Source: Corynebacterium lujinxingii
GTDB taxonomy: Bacteria > Actinomycetota > Actinomycetes > Mycobacteriales > Mycobacteriaceae
Reading direction: 5' to 3'
Length of the DNA stretch: 64,000 nucleotides
Assembly (NCBI RefSeq): GCF_014490555.1
Contig: NZ_CP061032.1
Span: forward strand, 1-64,000
Position numbers and translations under genes: made by a program. How positions within the stretch are numbered: position 1 is the first letter of the stretch; every line of letters begins with the position of its first letter. The notes under the pieces are model-generated. The model was not told where the DNA came from. It did no database searches and was given only the letters and a program-made list of their open reading frames with translations. Below are positions 27,201 through 35,167 of this stretch, in pieces.

Positions 27201-28795
27201 CTAACGGCCAGCTAATCCTCGAGAACGTGACCGATGAAGGCTTCGTCTTCGAGCGCTACACGATCGACGTGACCCCGGGTCGCGACGCCAACTTCAAGCC
27301 GCTCGAGCGTGAGATGGGCTGGAACGCGACTGCACGAATCCCGGGTGCCGCTGACGACAACGCTGAGGTGACTGAGGGCAAGGACCTCGTCAACGTCACC
27401 CGCGACGAGGCCAACGACCAGTTCGTTATCAAGCCGGTGCCGGGTAAGACTGGCCTTGCAGTGATCAAGGTGAAGGACGGCCGCGGCGCTTGGGCGGAGT
27501 ACCGCCTGAATATCGTCGAGCCGAAGAAGGGTGAGGCCACCTACACCGTTGCGACGAACTCCCAGTTCCGCGCAACGATCGCCGAGGGTAAGAACTCCTT
27601 CCTGCTGGTTTCCGGCAGCGAGTCCTTCATGGACCCGCGCACCGAGAACGGTGAGTGGATCCTTCAGCCGAAGCAGGATGCCGCTGGCAAGTCCGGTGTG
27701 GTTGAGGAACGCGACGAGAACGGCGACGTGATCAACCGCTACACGGTCAACATCATCAAGGGCAAGGTCCTCACGACCCGTCAGCAGCGCTCCGTCATCC
27801 CGGAGAACGGCTGGACCGACATTCCGGCAATGAACAACGGTGGCAAGTTCATCGTCGTTTCCGGTAACGAGTACGTCACCACCAGCACGGTGGACGGCGA
27901 GTTCCGCGTCACCGCCAAGCCAGACACCGTCGGCAAGGTTGTCCGTGTTGAGGAGCTCAACGACAACGGCGACGTTCTGCGCACGATCACCCTCGACATC
28001 GTTCCGTCTGATACTGCTCAGTCCGGCCCGCTGACTGAGTCTGGTGCAAGCACCGGGTACAACAACGACCTGCCGCAGATCAAGATCGATAACAGCACCA
28101 CCACCGGTGAGATCAAGATTGAACTGCCGGAGGGTCTGAAGGACTTCGTTCCGACGCAGAACGGTGATCAGATCGAGGAGATCATCCAGACGGGTGAGGG
28201 CAAGTACACCCTCAAGCTCAAGGATGGTTTCCAGGGTGACCTCGGCTACGTGGTCGTTGATGCTAACGGCAACCAGTCCCTGGAACGCCACTACAACATC
28301 AAGTTCACCAAGCACGTGGTTAACAACCAGGACACCCAGTCCGGCTCCTCCGAGCTCGACGGCAAGTGCATCGCCGGCATCGTCGGCCTGACCGCGCCGC
28401 TGCTGCTCGCGATCCCGCTGGGCATCCTGTCCCAGGTCCAGATTCCGGGCCTTGAGGGTGTCTCCGCGCAGGTCAACGCTGCGATCCGCGACGCCAACAA
28501 CCGCATTCAGCGCGGCCTCGGCATCTACAACGAGGATCGTGCGTCCCGTGCGGCTGACCTCCAGGCTGCGTTCTCCATCGAGAACCCGCAGGCTCTCGGC
28601 CTCGCGGCTGGCGCTTTGGGTGCGATCACCCTGGGTCTGCTCGCTGTCGACGGTGTCATGCGCGCATGCGGCGCTGAGGAGTACACCTCCTCCTACATGT
28701 TCGGCAAGGCGATCGACAACGAGACGCTCATGAACGGCTCCTCCGGCAGCTCCCAGAAGGGCACCGAGGACAAGGCTGCTTCCTCCGAGAAGTAA
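24218..28795 (+). CDS. Giant secreted surface protein B (paralogue of A)
   Basis: A 1525-residue protein with the same architecture as its neighbour: signal peptide (to about residue 36, SAEA), N-terminal domain with GPGWCID (Cys86), a Thr/Val/Glu/Pro-rich stretch (about 275-460), roughly eleven beta repeats (about 465-1360), and the SSELDGKCIAGIVGL C-terminal module with two hydrophobic segments. The first 12 codons and a 52-bp stretch in the C-terminal module (28392-28443, against 23464-23515 in A) are identical at DNA level, while the middle has diverged strongly. That pattern fits duplication, diversification of the exposed part and homogenisation of the ends. The same start ambiguity applies (ATG 24218 or TTG 24227). 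Confidence 0.87.
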   Translation: MKPLKNANLKKRAMAALISSTLIAGGVAGVAPSAEALTYTGSQAQIVNAYERLSEEDLRQYFAAEKPTSYSNGTFVLPTDRGPGWCIDWGIDNPWNNEPGGYEVRKLTGASGRVGDGLRINEDILLAAINVTKSLTADFQAYQKQPSPDRLYKIQQENRILQALLSNNLGALNEMRSGFYYGQLNQTMFQTMTGFDIHWKKQDVRGDGTPNYVFTKNKYFKTVEENYNEGEYITVLVPKNYNLNLNPKKNPTFQRIVTVVQPGLPGFKPTPGKETITEITKVTQPAVTTTVTETRPASKTTERITETPRTVTETYTHPEVTVTERSTLPKAYETVRVTRPRQTVTETEKVTPVTKTVTETVSGTPVEKTVVETPPAKVVTTTREGEPTTVTETVSDTPVVVTKPASTVTATRWATPTRTTVKDVPGGVVTETKTITPEPVTSTRVIPVTENYYTEKVYESVKEVHEYYYFAGFTKNDKSKTIELPDGVKGSWTFEVIKGRDIVVVERTEDGKLNITPRPDFEGEGDVEILITDELGNQYIYRVKVSDTITVQTQTNVKVNNFFYTINPDSENRIKVIEKNPGEKTELVWIDADGNEHDVLPGGINVFDDEQQVKVEVTNPNLRGQVVVKIVEESGNVRENIVTIENTTSKFDVVREILSTSTAIVERRGGDFTIKSGEELVEITKGENDTWVIKPKDKDTEGTVEIVFTDKNGVEYNYTIEIKNDVNSGPVIRNYEIQSGSDGQDGDTVKIERRDEWDIKVISGDVDVESTTGKLDENGDDTNIWTVKPRDGFTGQAVIHVVDKKTGTLVGVWNIQVNPGINQDQYEVKSIERDIVDRSIVDLYLGFKDTENDGANPNRFTFDTEGKFDSYDEMIEHYKTEYEGIIDFEKSTLGEDGDWQLVFKPGAEGTVKVIEQQPFFDKDDNADYRPITEYTYNVSPAPVRQLNYDVTSDNILNLSGTNLRVVNAEEAKKLLAGDVPADKSKSVKLEFNRDANGQLILENVTDEGFVFERYTIDVTPGRDANFKPLEREMGWNATARIPGAADDNAEVTEGKDLVNVTRDEANDQFVIKPVPGKTGLAVIKVKDGRGAWAEYRLNIVEPKKGEATYTVATNSQFRATIAEGKNSFLLVSGSESFMDPRTENGEWILQPKQDAAGKSGVVEERDENGDVINRYTVNIIKGKVLTTRQQRSVIPENGWTDIPAMNNGGKFIVVSGNEYVTTSTVDGEFRVTAKPDTVGKVVRVEELNDNGDVLRTITLDIVPSDTAQSGPLTESGASTGYNNDLPQIKIDNSTTTGEIKIELPEGLKDFVPTQNGDQIEEIIQTGEGKYTLKLKDGFQGDLGYVVVDANGNQSLERHYNIKFTKHVVNNQDTQSGSSELDGKCIAGIVGLTAPLLLAIPLGILSQVQIPGLEGVSAQVNAAIRDANNRIQRGLGIYNEDRASRAADLQAAFSIENPQALGLAAGALGAITLGLLAVDGVMRACGAEEYTSSYMFGKAIDNETLMNGSSGSSQKGTEDKAASSEK

Positions 28796-28809
28796 CCCCC
28801 GGTTGAGCT

Positions 28810-28840
28810 GAGCCCGTCAGGCATTGTGCCTGGCGGGCTC
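28810..28840. terminator. Bidirectional terminator, surface protein B / cutinase gene
   Basis: GAGCCCGTCAGGCA (28810-28823) pairs with TGCCTGGCGGGCTC (28827-28840) with a 3-base loop and one G-T pair. It overlaps the stop of the convergent esterase gene. Confidence 0.8.
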
Positions 28841-30320
28841 ATTGCTTTGCGACGACCCCACGCACAACCTCATCCAGCCACCCCATCGCGTAGTCATAGC
28901 CGGTCTGCCCGTCCACGTTGAAACCGCCGGGGATGTCGGTGTAGCCGAGCTTGTAGTAGGACATATGCCGCGGCCCGAAATCGCCGGCCAGGCGAGCGGA
29001 CGCAATCAGGTTCGCGTTCTGCGGGTCGTCGAATGCCTCCCGTAGGCCGGCGGCGTCGATGATGCGCTCGCACAGCGCGGTCACGGTCGCATGCGCCCAG
29101 GCCTGGCGGCCTTCAGTGCCGGTGGGGGTGTGGGGGATGACACCCAGGCGCTCCAACTGCCAGTTGATCCGTTCCGCGGCTTCGATGGTCCGGAAGACTT
29201 GGAGCAGGAGTTCCGCGTCCGGAATGAGTTGATTGAGCGCGGGCAACAGCCATGGCCACGTCACCCCCTCCTTCGCCAGTTCGGGCAGGGCGGCGAGCAA
29301 CGCGATGGCGACCTGCTGGTCCACAGGTGTGGTGCTGGCGGTGGTGGCGTGGTGGTGCAGGGCGCTCCCGGCGGTGGCGAGTTCGATGATGATTTGTGGG
29401 GCGAGGGTGGCGTCGATAAGCGATAGCCCTGATTGCTCGAACGCCACGCGCGGGGGCACACCCTGGCCGAGCAACTCTTGGAGGCGGGCGATGCGGATGC
29501 CGGTGATGGCGTTGAAGGGGCCGGGGACCACGTCGCGCATGGCGACGTCTGCAAGCGTACGGATGATGCTGTCCGGGTCCGTCGCGCACGCCATGTCGGC
29601 GCCGTTGCACAGGGAGAGTACCTTGCCCTCCAACCCGTGGAAGCCGAGGTTGCGGGTGCCGGCCATGCCGACGCGGGTGGGGTCGAGCGCGGTGCCGCCG
29701 GGTTGGACCGTCTCGCCGTTCGCGCCGCGCAGTCCTTTCGGCGGGGCGGCATAGAGGCGCGCAGGTTTCGGGGCACCGGGTTCCAACGGGGCGCGGGCGG
29801 GGTCGGCGAAGAGGAGGACGGCGGCGATGTCGTCGGCACGCACGCCCTGCACTTTGTCTGCGGACACGAACGCGGCGGCGTCGCCGATTAGGTGCGCGCC
29901 CTGCGAGTAGCCGATGAGGATGAACCGGGTGCCGGGGCAGTGGCGGGCGACGGTTTCCATCTCCAGAGTGGCCTGGTCGCGGCCGTAGCGCACCGACTCG
30001 CCGTAGGTGGCGGCCTCCGTGCCCTCCGGAACCACGCCGGACGTGCCGAACACGCTGAAGCGGCCAAGCGACGCCGGGTACTTCACCTGGAACGTGGACA
30101 CCGTGCGAGCGCCGAACCGGACTTGGAGGTCGTCGGCGGGGGAGGAGTCGTCGTCAAAAAGCGACTCGCGCGCGACAGGGTGCCAGGAATGAGAAAACCC
30201 CGACCCAGCCGCTTGCACGACGTGGACGGGGTGACAGCGCAGCTGCAGCGCCTCGGCTTCGGGAGCCGCCGCGAGAGGGATCAGGGCAGCGGCGAGCGCG
30301 AGGGCTGCGGCGCGGCGCAC
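28839..30320 (-). CDS. Secreted cutinase-family esterase
   Basis: A 493-residue alpha/beta-hydrolase. From GTG 30320 it has a typical signal peptide (RRAAALALAAALIPLAAA, cleavage near EAEA). The nucleophile elbow is GYSQGAH (about residue 145), the cutinase signature, and LLFADPARA and a later GxxxH region supply the other expected parts. The family acts on esters of lipids or trehalose mycolates in Corynebacteriales. The C-terminal ~200 residues go beyond a minimal cutinase. The start one base after the upstream stop (TAG-C-GTG) indicates translational coupling to the small membrane protein gene; longer N-terminal readings lack a signal peptide and overlap that gene. Confidence 0.85.
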   Translation of the reverse strand: MRRAAALALAAALIPLAAAPEAEALQLRCHPVHVVQAAGSGFSHSWHPVARESLFDDDSSPADDLQVRFGARTVSTFQVKYPASLGRFSVFGTSGVVPEGTEAATYGESVRYGRDQATLEMETVARHCPGTRFILIGYSQGAHLIGDAAAFVSADKVQGVRADDIAAVLLFADPARAPLEPGAPKPARLYAAPPKGLRGANGETVQPGGTALDPTRVGMAGTRNLGFHGLEGKVLSLCNGADMACATDPDSIIRTLADVAMRDVVPGPFNAITGIRIARLQELLGQGVPPRVAFEQSGLSLIDATLAPQIIIELATAGSALHHHATTASTTPVDQQVAIALLAALPELAKEGVTWPWLLPALNQLIPDAELLLQVFRTIEAAERINWQLERLGVIPHTPTGTEGRQAWAHATVTALCERIIDAAGLREAFDDPQNANLIASARLAGDFGPRHMSYYKLGYTDIPGGFNVDGQTGYDYAMGWLDEVVRGVVAKQ

Positions 30321-30321
30321 G

Positions 30322-30741
30322 CTACTTCTTCTTCGGCAGGGAAGCGAGCGCGAGGCCGATGCCGACGAGCCAGGAATCCTTCGCGATGGCCTTGCCGGCA
30401 TCGGACGGGCGGATGCCGTCGTCCTCGGTGTACTGGTCGCCACCGAAGTACATGGTGAGCAGGCCGGAGCCGAAGGCGGTCAGGCCGAGGCCGACGAGGC
30501 GGTTCGGCAGCAGCGGGCACAGCAGCGCGGCGCCCAGGGCGGTCTCCGCGGCGGCCAGGCCGGTGGCAAAGTTCTCGGCCTCGATCTGGCCGAGTGCCGG
30601 GATGCCGTCGGTGGACATGTCGCGCAGGCCCTCGGCACCCTCCTTGTCCAAGTTGAACTTGCCCAGGCCGGCGTTCAGGATGTACGCGCCGGTGGGGATG
30701 CGAAGTGCAGCGGATGCGAGGCGGTTGGTCTTCTTGAACAT
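30322..30741 (-). CDS. Small membrane protein, DoxX-like
   Basis: A 139-residue protein with about four hydrophobic segments (about 10-28, 57-78, 80-100, 118-135) and motifs (LRIPTGAYILNAGLGKF, then ALGAALLCPLLPNRLVGLGL) resembling the DoxX/DUF families of small quinone-related membrane proteins. The role is unknown. It is immediately upstream of, and probably coupled to, the esterase gene. Confidence 0.7.
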   Translation of the reverse strand: MFKKTNRLASAALRIPTGAYILNAGLGKFNLDKEGAEGLRDMSTDGIPALGQIEAENFATGLAAAETALGAALLCPLLPNRLVGLGLTAFGSGLLTMYFGGDQYTEDDGIRPSDAGKAIAKDSWLVGIGLALASLPKKK

Positions 30742-30787
30742 GATGTCCTTTCAGGGGGAAGTGGATTCGCTCCGCCCATAGTACGGA

Positions 30788-32881
30788 TTACACCGACAGC
30801 TCAGGGTGGAGATCGCTTACCGGGATCGTGCGGCGCGCGCGCAGCGCCACCGACGAGACCACAATGCCCAGCACAGCCACGAAGAGCAGCGCGGTCACCG
30901 CGGTCCACATGCGCGGATCGTAGGACGGAGTGTCGAACAGCGCGTAGCGCACCAGATCCACCGAGTAACTCATCGGGTCGAACTTGTGCACCCACTGGAT
31001 GAACTCCGGCTGTACTTCAGGCGGGTATAGGCCGTTGGAGGCGACGAGTTGGAGGGACATCAGCGCCATCGTTGCTAAGCGGCCGGGCGCGGGGCCGAGC
31101 GCGGTGTTAAGCGCCATGATCGCGCAGATGAACACCCAGGAAACGAACGCCAGTACGCCGAACAGCGTCAGCGGGTGCTCCGGCTCCACGCGCAGCACGC
31201 CCACCTGCATGACCCACAGGGCCACGGCCTGGAAGAAGCCGATGATCGCCGACGGGATCATGGTGTAGAGCATCACGCGGAACGGGCTGACACCCGAGTC
31301 GATCGCGCGGCGGTTAAACGGCTTCATGATCATGTAGGTGATCAGCACGCCGAACCACTGCGACAGGGCCAGGAAGAACGGGCTCAGGCCCTTGCCAAAG
31401 AAGGTCAAGCCGTCGCCCACATGCTGCGTGGTCACCGGTTCCGCCGCCGCGTCGATGGCCTTGTCCAGACGCTCGCCCTGCCACTTCGGGGCCTTCTTGG
31501 CACCGTCGGCGAGGCTCATGGAGAGCTCGCCGGTGCCGTCGGAAAGCTTCACCAGACCGTCGTTCAAGTCGCCCAGGCCGACCACCAACTGGTTGGAGCC
31601 GTCCGCCAGACGCGACGTGGCGTCCGTGGCGGTGCTCGCGGCGACGACCAACTTCGACGTGCCGTCCTTCAGCGTCGTAATACCGGCCAGCAGCGTGCCG
31701 GAGCCGTCCTGGAGTTGCGCCAGACCGTCGGCGAGCTTCTTTGCGGCCGCGGTTGCCTCGTCCACGCCGCCGCGGTACTTCGCGCTCGGGTCGGAAAGTT
31801 GCGTGGCCAACTCGTGCGCGCCGGACTGCAGCTGCATCAACTGGCCGACCAAGTCGTTGCCCTGCAGCGCCTGCAGCGGGCCGCCGTTGAGTTGCAGCTT
31901 CACACCGCGGGCCTGGTTGGCCAGCTCGGTGGAGCCCGGGATGGGGGAGCGGTCCAGGTCCGCGATCACGCGGTCCAGGTTCGCGTTGATGTCGTCCAAC
32001 GCCGCCTGGGCGTCGTTCAACTTGCCCGCAAACCCGGTGATCTTGTCCACGCCGCCGGCGATCTGGGTCGCGCCCTCGCCCAACTGCTGGGTGCCGGACT
32101 GCAACTGGTTCATACCGTCGGAAAGCTGCGATGCGCCACCCGAGGCGGTGGTCAAACCGTCGTTCAACTGAATCGCGCCGTCCTGCAGGCGGGCGACGCC
32201 GCCGTCGAGCTTGTTCACGGCGTCCGGCATCTGCTGCACCTTGTCGTTCAACTGCTGGATGCCGTCGTTGAGCTTCGTGCCGCCCTCGTTGAGCTTCTCC
32301 GAGCCGTCGTGGGCCGAATTCGCGCCCTCGTCGAGTTGCTCGGCGCCGTCGGAGGCCTTTTGCACGCCGTCGGAAAGCGTGTTGATGCCCACAAACAGCT
32401 GGTCGACCACCTTCGCGCCCACCGAGTTGGACACGGCGGCCGCGATCGCGTCTGCGGCCTTATCGCCCAGCACGGTCGGGATGAAGCCGTTCGTCTCGTT
32501 CAACGTGATGTTGATCTTCGCCGGGTGCGGATTATCCGAATTCACACTGGTCACCGCGTCGGAGAAGTCCGTGGGGACCTCCAAACCCAGGTAGTAGGTG
32601 CCGTCGGCGATGCCCTGTCTGGCCTCCTCGGCGCTAACCACCCGGAAGTCGAGAGGCCGCTGCTCCAGCAACTGGTCCACAACCTCGTCGCCGTTCTCGC
32701 CCTCGTCCGAGTTCACCAAGGCGACCGGCAACTTGTAGAGGTTGCCCAGCGGGTCCCAGTACGACCACACAAACAAGCCGCCGAACAGCAGCGGCAGCAG
32801 TATGATCGCGGTCAGGGCAAGCGGCGGGAGCTTGCCGTGGAGAAATTTCCGGAAATCGGTACCAATGTGCAGGCCGCTCAT
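30788..32881 (-). CDS. YhgE/Pip-family membrane exporter component
   Basis: A 697-residue protein of the YhgE/Pip (phage infection protein, ABC-2-like) family. One N-terminal membrane segment (about 17-40) precedes a long extracellular region, which includes a coiled part with many LxDGxxQLxxG repeats (about 175-450). Five C-terminal membrane segments follow (about 500-690; FFLALSQWFGVLITYMIMKPF). Relatives act in export of cell-envelope components or peptides; in Lactococcus Pip is a phage receptor. Its ATG overlaps the stop of the ATPase-like gene (ATGA), so the two should form a complex or pathway, and the divergent TetR is the likely regulator. Confidence 0.88.
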   Translation of the reverse strand: MSGLHIGTDFRKFLHGKLPPLALTAIILLPLLFGGLFVWSYWDPLGNLYKLPVALVNSDEGENGDEVVDQLLEQRPLDFRVVSAEEARQGIADGTYYLGLEVPTDFSDAVTSVNSDNPHPAKINITLNETNGFIPTVLGDKAADAIAAAVSNSVGAKVVDQLFVGINTLSDGVQKASDGAEQLDEGANSAHDGSEKLNEGGTKLNDGIQQLNDKVQQMPDAVNKLDGGVARLQDGAIQLNDGLTTASGGASQLSDGMNQLQSGTQQLGEGATQIAGGVDKITGFAGKLNDAQAALDDINANLDRVIADLDRSPIPGSTELANQARGVKLQLNGGPLQALQGNDLVGQLMQLQSGAHELATQLSDPSAKYRGGVDEATAAAKKLADGLAQLQDGSGTLLAGITTLKDGTSKLVVAASTATDATSRLADGSNQLVVGLGDLNDGLVKLSDGTGELSMSLADGAKKAPKWQGERLDKAIDAAAEPVTTQHVGDGLTFFGKGLSPFFLALSQWFGVLITYMIMKPFNRRAIDSGVSPFRVMLYTMIPSAIIGFFQAVALWVMQVGVLRVEPEHPLTLFGVLAFVSWVFICAIMALNTALGPAPGRLATMALMSLQLVASNGLYPPEVQPEFIQWVHKFDPMSYSVDLVRYALFDTPSYDPRMWTAVTALLFVAVLGIVVSSVALRARRTIPVSDLHPELSV

Positions 32882-33492
32882 AGCCCCTCCTCATTCACCG
32901 TGTTCACCATGACGGGAAGGTGGACTGCAACGCCGCGCAGGTCGTCGAGAAGCTGCCTGCGCAGGTCCATGTCGCGGACCTGGTCGATGTCGTCGACAAT
33001 CAGCATCGTCGCCTCCGGGCGCGAAATCAGCGCCAGCAGGACGCGCAGGCGGAAGCGATCCAGCGGGGAAATCTCGCCGACCTGCTCGGTCAGGTCGATG
33101 TCCTCCAGCTGCAGCGGCTCCAGCCAGCGCTCCACATGCTTGTGCGACTTAATCGCCTCGGACGTGTGCGGGGTGCGGCGGAAAAAGCCTTGCGACCAGG
33201 CGATCTGCTCACGCACCACGTCGCGCACGCGCACCAGGCGGTCCAGCGAGTCGATCTCCTGCACGCCCGCGAGCGCGATCTGCTTGAAGCGTTCGCGGTG
33301 CGACGAGGGTTCGTCGTCAAGCAAAATGGTGCCGCCGTGGGGACGATGACGCCCGGCCAGCGTGAGGCTGAGCAGGGTCGAGTCGGACTCTCGGCTGGTG
33401 TTGAGCAGGGTCAGCCCCCGGCCGATGTCGAATGTCTCCGGAGCGTCGCCCCTGCGCACCACGAGGTCTTGCGCGCTGAGGATTGCAGTCAT
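32878..33492 (-). CDS. ABC-ATPase-like protein lacking a Walker A P-loop
   Basis: A 204-residue protein with the layout of an ABC nucleotide-binding domain: Q-loop region (ALAGVQEIDS), a signature-like GEISPLDRFRLRVLLAL and Walker B TMLIVDDIDQV. The Walker A position reads LLNTSRESDSTLLSLTLAG, without GxxGxGK(S/T). ATP binding by the usual mode is therefore doubtful. It is co-transcribed with the YhgE/Pip gene (4-base overlap) and may be a structural or regulatory partner. Confidence 0.75.
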   Translation of the reverse strand: MTAILSAQDLVVRRGDAPETFDIGRGLTLLNTSRESDSTLLSLTLAGRHRPHGGTILLDDEPSSHRERFKQIALAGVQEIDSLDRLVRVRDVVREQIAWSQGFFRRTPHTSEAIKSHKHVERWLEPLQLEDIDLTEQVGEISPLDRFRLRVLLALISRPEATMLIVDDIDQVRDMDLRRQLLDDLRGVAVHLPVMVNTVNEEGL

Positions 33493-33517
33493 GTGGTCCC
33501 TTAACCGTAGGGTGGAC

Positions 33518-33536
33518 TATCACTTAACTCGTGATA
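33518..33536. promoter_or_regulatory. Inverted repeat, probable TetR operator
   Basis: TATCAC-N7-GTGATA lies in the 91-bp gap between the divergent ATPase-like and TetR genes, placed to control both. Confidence 0.6.
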
Positions 33537-33583
33537 TGGTGCTCCCTAAATAAGTCACTGTCAAACGCAGAGTGGGGAGTGCC

Positions 33584-34147
33584 ATGCGCGCGGATGCCCG
33601 CAGGAAGCGCGACCAGATCATCACGGCCGCGCTACACCAAATCCAGACGCGCCCCAACTCCGAAATCACGCTCAACGGCATCGCCTCCGACGCCGGCGTG
33701 GGCATCGCCACGCTCTACCGTCACTTCCCGTCGCGTTCTTCGCTTTACGACGCCTGCGCCGTCGTCTACATCGACCGCCTCGAAACCCTCCTCGATGCCA
33801 CCCTCGCCGGCTTCCACGCCGACCCCCAAGGCAGTTTCGAGCGATTCGTGTGGGCGATCGTCGACTCCGGCGTCGGCATGCTCGCCGCCGCACTTGCCGC
33901 CGAACCCTCCGCCGACGGCCCCCGCATCATCGTCGAGCGCCGCGACGCCTTCATGCACAAAGTGCAGTTGCTTATCGACGAAGCCGTGCCCCACGGCATC
34001 GTCGCCCCCGGCCAAACCGCACTGCAGCTGGCCTCCGAACTCACCGTCGCCACCCGGCCGATGGCCTCCCCGCTCGCCGAGTTCCTCCCCGACGTGCGCG
34101 ACCGGCTTGTGCGGCACCTCATCGCGGGCTGGCGCGCCGAGGTGTAG
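33584..34147 (+). CDS. TetR-family transcriptional regulator
   Basis: A 187-residue protein from ATG 33584 (GGGGAG at 33574-33579). The N-terminal HTH reads QIITAALHQIQ ... ITLNGIASDAGVGIATLYRHFPSRSSLYDA, the TetR signature (quoted in parts). The C-terminal domain is the ligand-binding/dimer part. It is divergent from the YhgE/Pip operon with a palindrome between, so it probably represses that operon and itself; the ligand is unknown. Confidence 0.92.
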   Translation: MRADARRKRDQIITAALHQIQTRPNSEITLNGIASDAGVGIATLYRHFPSRSSLYDACAVVYIDRLETLLDATLAGFHADPQGSFERFVWAIVDSGVGMLAAALAAEPSADGPRIIVERRDAFMHKVQLLIDEAVPHGIVAPGQTALQLASELTVATRPMASPLAEFLPDVRDRLVRHLIAGWRAEV

Positions 34148-34153
34148 GGCGGG

Positions 34154-34897
34154 CTACTTCAGCTCGTGGCGGCCGCCGTCGGAACCATCGGTGTTGTGGG
34201 TGGCGTCGGTGGCCCTGCGCTGGTCGTCGTCGAGCGTGTCCAGGGTGGTGAGCTCGTCGTCCGTGGAGGTAGTGGCGGCCGCGGTGCCCGTGGCGTCGGT
34301 GGTGAGGGCGTGCTTGCCGGTGGTGTCGGTGGTGGTGTCGTCGTTAAGCGAGCGCTCGTCCTCGGTGCGGGTGGAGTAGACGAGCGTGGACGAGCCGGAC
34401 GGGGAGGTCTCGGTGCGGGTCGGCGCGGGGCGGTAGGTCTTCACCGGCTCTTCGCCGCCGAGTTTGTCCTTGAGCCAGAACTCCCACGCGGCCCAGGCGC
34501 CGCCGCCGGCGACGGCTGCCAGGGTGGTCCACTTGATCACGGCGCCGATGGTGCCGAGCACGCCGCGGCCCTCGTCCTTCTTTTCCTTCGCATGGGCCTC
34601 GAGGAAGTCGATGCGCTGCTTGCGCAGGGGCGCGTCGGCGTTGAAGGCGGCGCGGCGGCGGTCGAGGCGGTCGTGGGCCTGGCGGGTGAGCTCGCCGGCC
34701 TGGGCGCGGGCGGTGCCGAACAGTTCCTCGAGTTGGTCGGGGTCGAGGTTTTCGCGGATGTCGTCCAAGTCGCCGTCCTTGAGGTTTTCCAGGAGGGAGT
34801 CGTAGATGCCGCGCTCGCGTTTGTCGTTCTGGTCGCGGAAGTACTTCACGGCTTGGTTAGCGATAGTGTAGGCGATGCCGACCATCTTCAGATTCAT
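34154..34897 (-). CDS. Hypothetical membrane-associated protein with Thr/Asp-rich tail
   Basis: A 247-residue protein from ATG 34897 (GGAG seven bases upstream). It has a helical N-terminal domain (about 1-110, rich in charged residues), one membrane segment at about 130-150 (VIKWTTLAAVAGGGAWAAWEF) and a low-complexity C-terminal tail (about 170-247) rich in Thr, Asp and Ser. I do not recognise the family. It is convergent with the TetR gene, six bases apart. Confidence 0.7.
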   Translation of the reverse strand: MNLKMVGIAYTIANQAVKYFRDQNDKRERGIYDSLLENLKDGDLDDIRENLDPDQLEELFGTARAQAGELTRQAHDRLDRRRAAFNADAPLRKQRIDFLEAHAKEKKDEGRGVLGTIGAVIKWTTLAAVAGGGAWAAWEFWLKDKLGGEEPVKTYRPAPTRTETSPSGSSTLVYSTRTEDERSLNDDTTTDTTGKHALTTDATGTAAATTSTDDELTTLDTLDDDQRRATDATHNTDGSDGGRHELK

Positions 34898-35167
34898 GGG
34901 GGTCTCCTTCATCTGTGTTGGGTTTACAGGTTCCAAGGGTAGCGAAGCTGCTGGACAGCGTCTCTGTACCAAGCGTTACGCAAAAACGGACTAAGCGGTT
35001 CATTTTGCGGTAATTACATTCACGAAAACGACGGCCTTGACCAGCAACGACAGCGCACGGAAACCGAGCTGATTGAGACCCATAAACACGCCACATAAGT
35101 TTCAAGTCACCGTTTAACCACGGTGCAACAAGTCCCGATGACAGCCAGCCGAGTGAAAGGTCACGCC

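Noticed and set aside
31175..33349. 724-codon plus-strand frame antisense to YhgE/Pip and ATPase-like genes
   Set aside because: Its repeats mirror the LxDG repeats of the real protein; composition is that of a shadow.
34898..35167. SAM riboswitch or McbR operator before metF
   Set aside because: No recognisable aptamer stems or TAGAC-N6-GTCTA repeat were visible in this gap.
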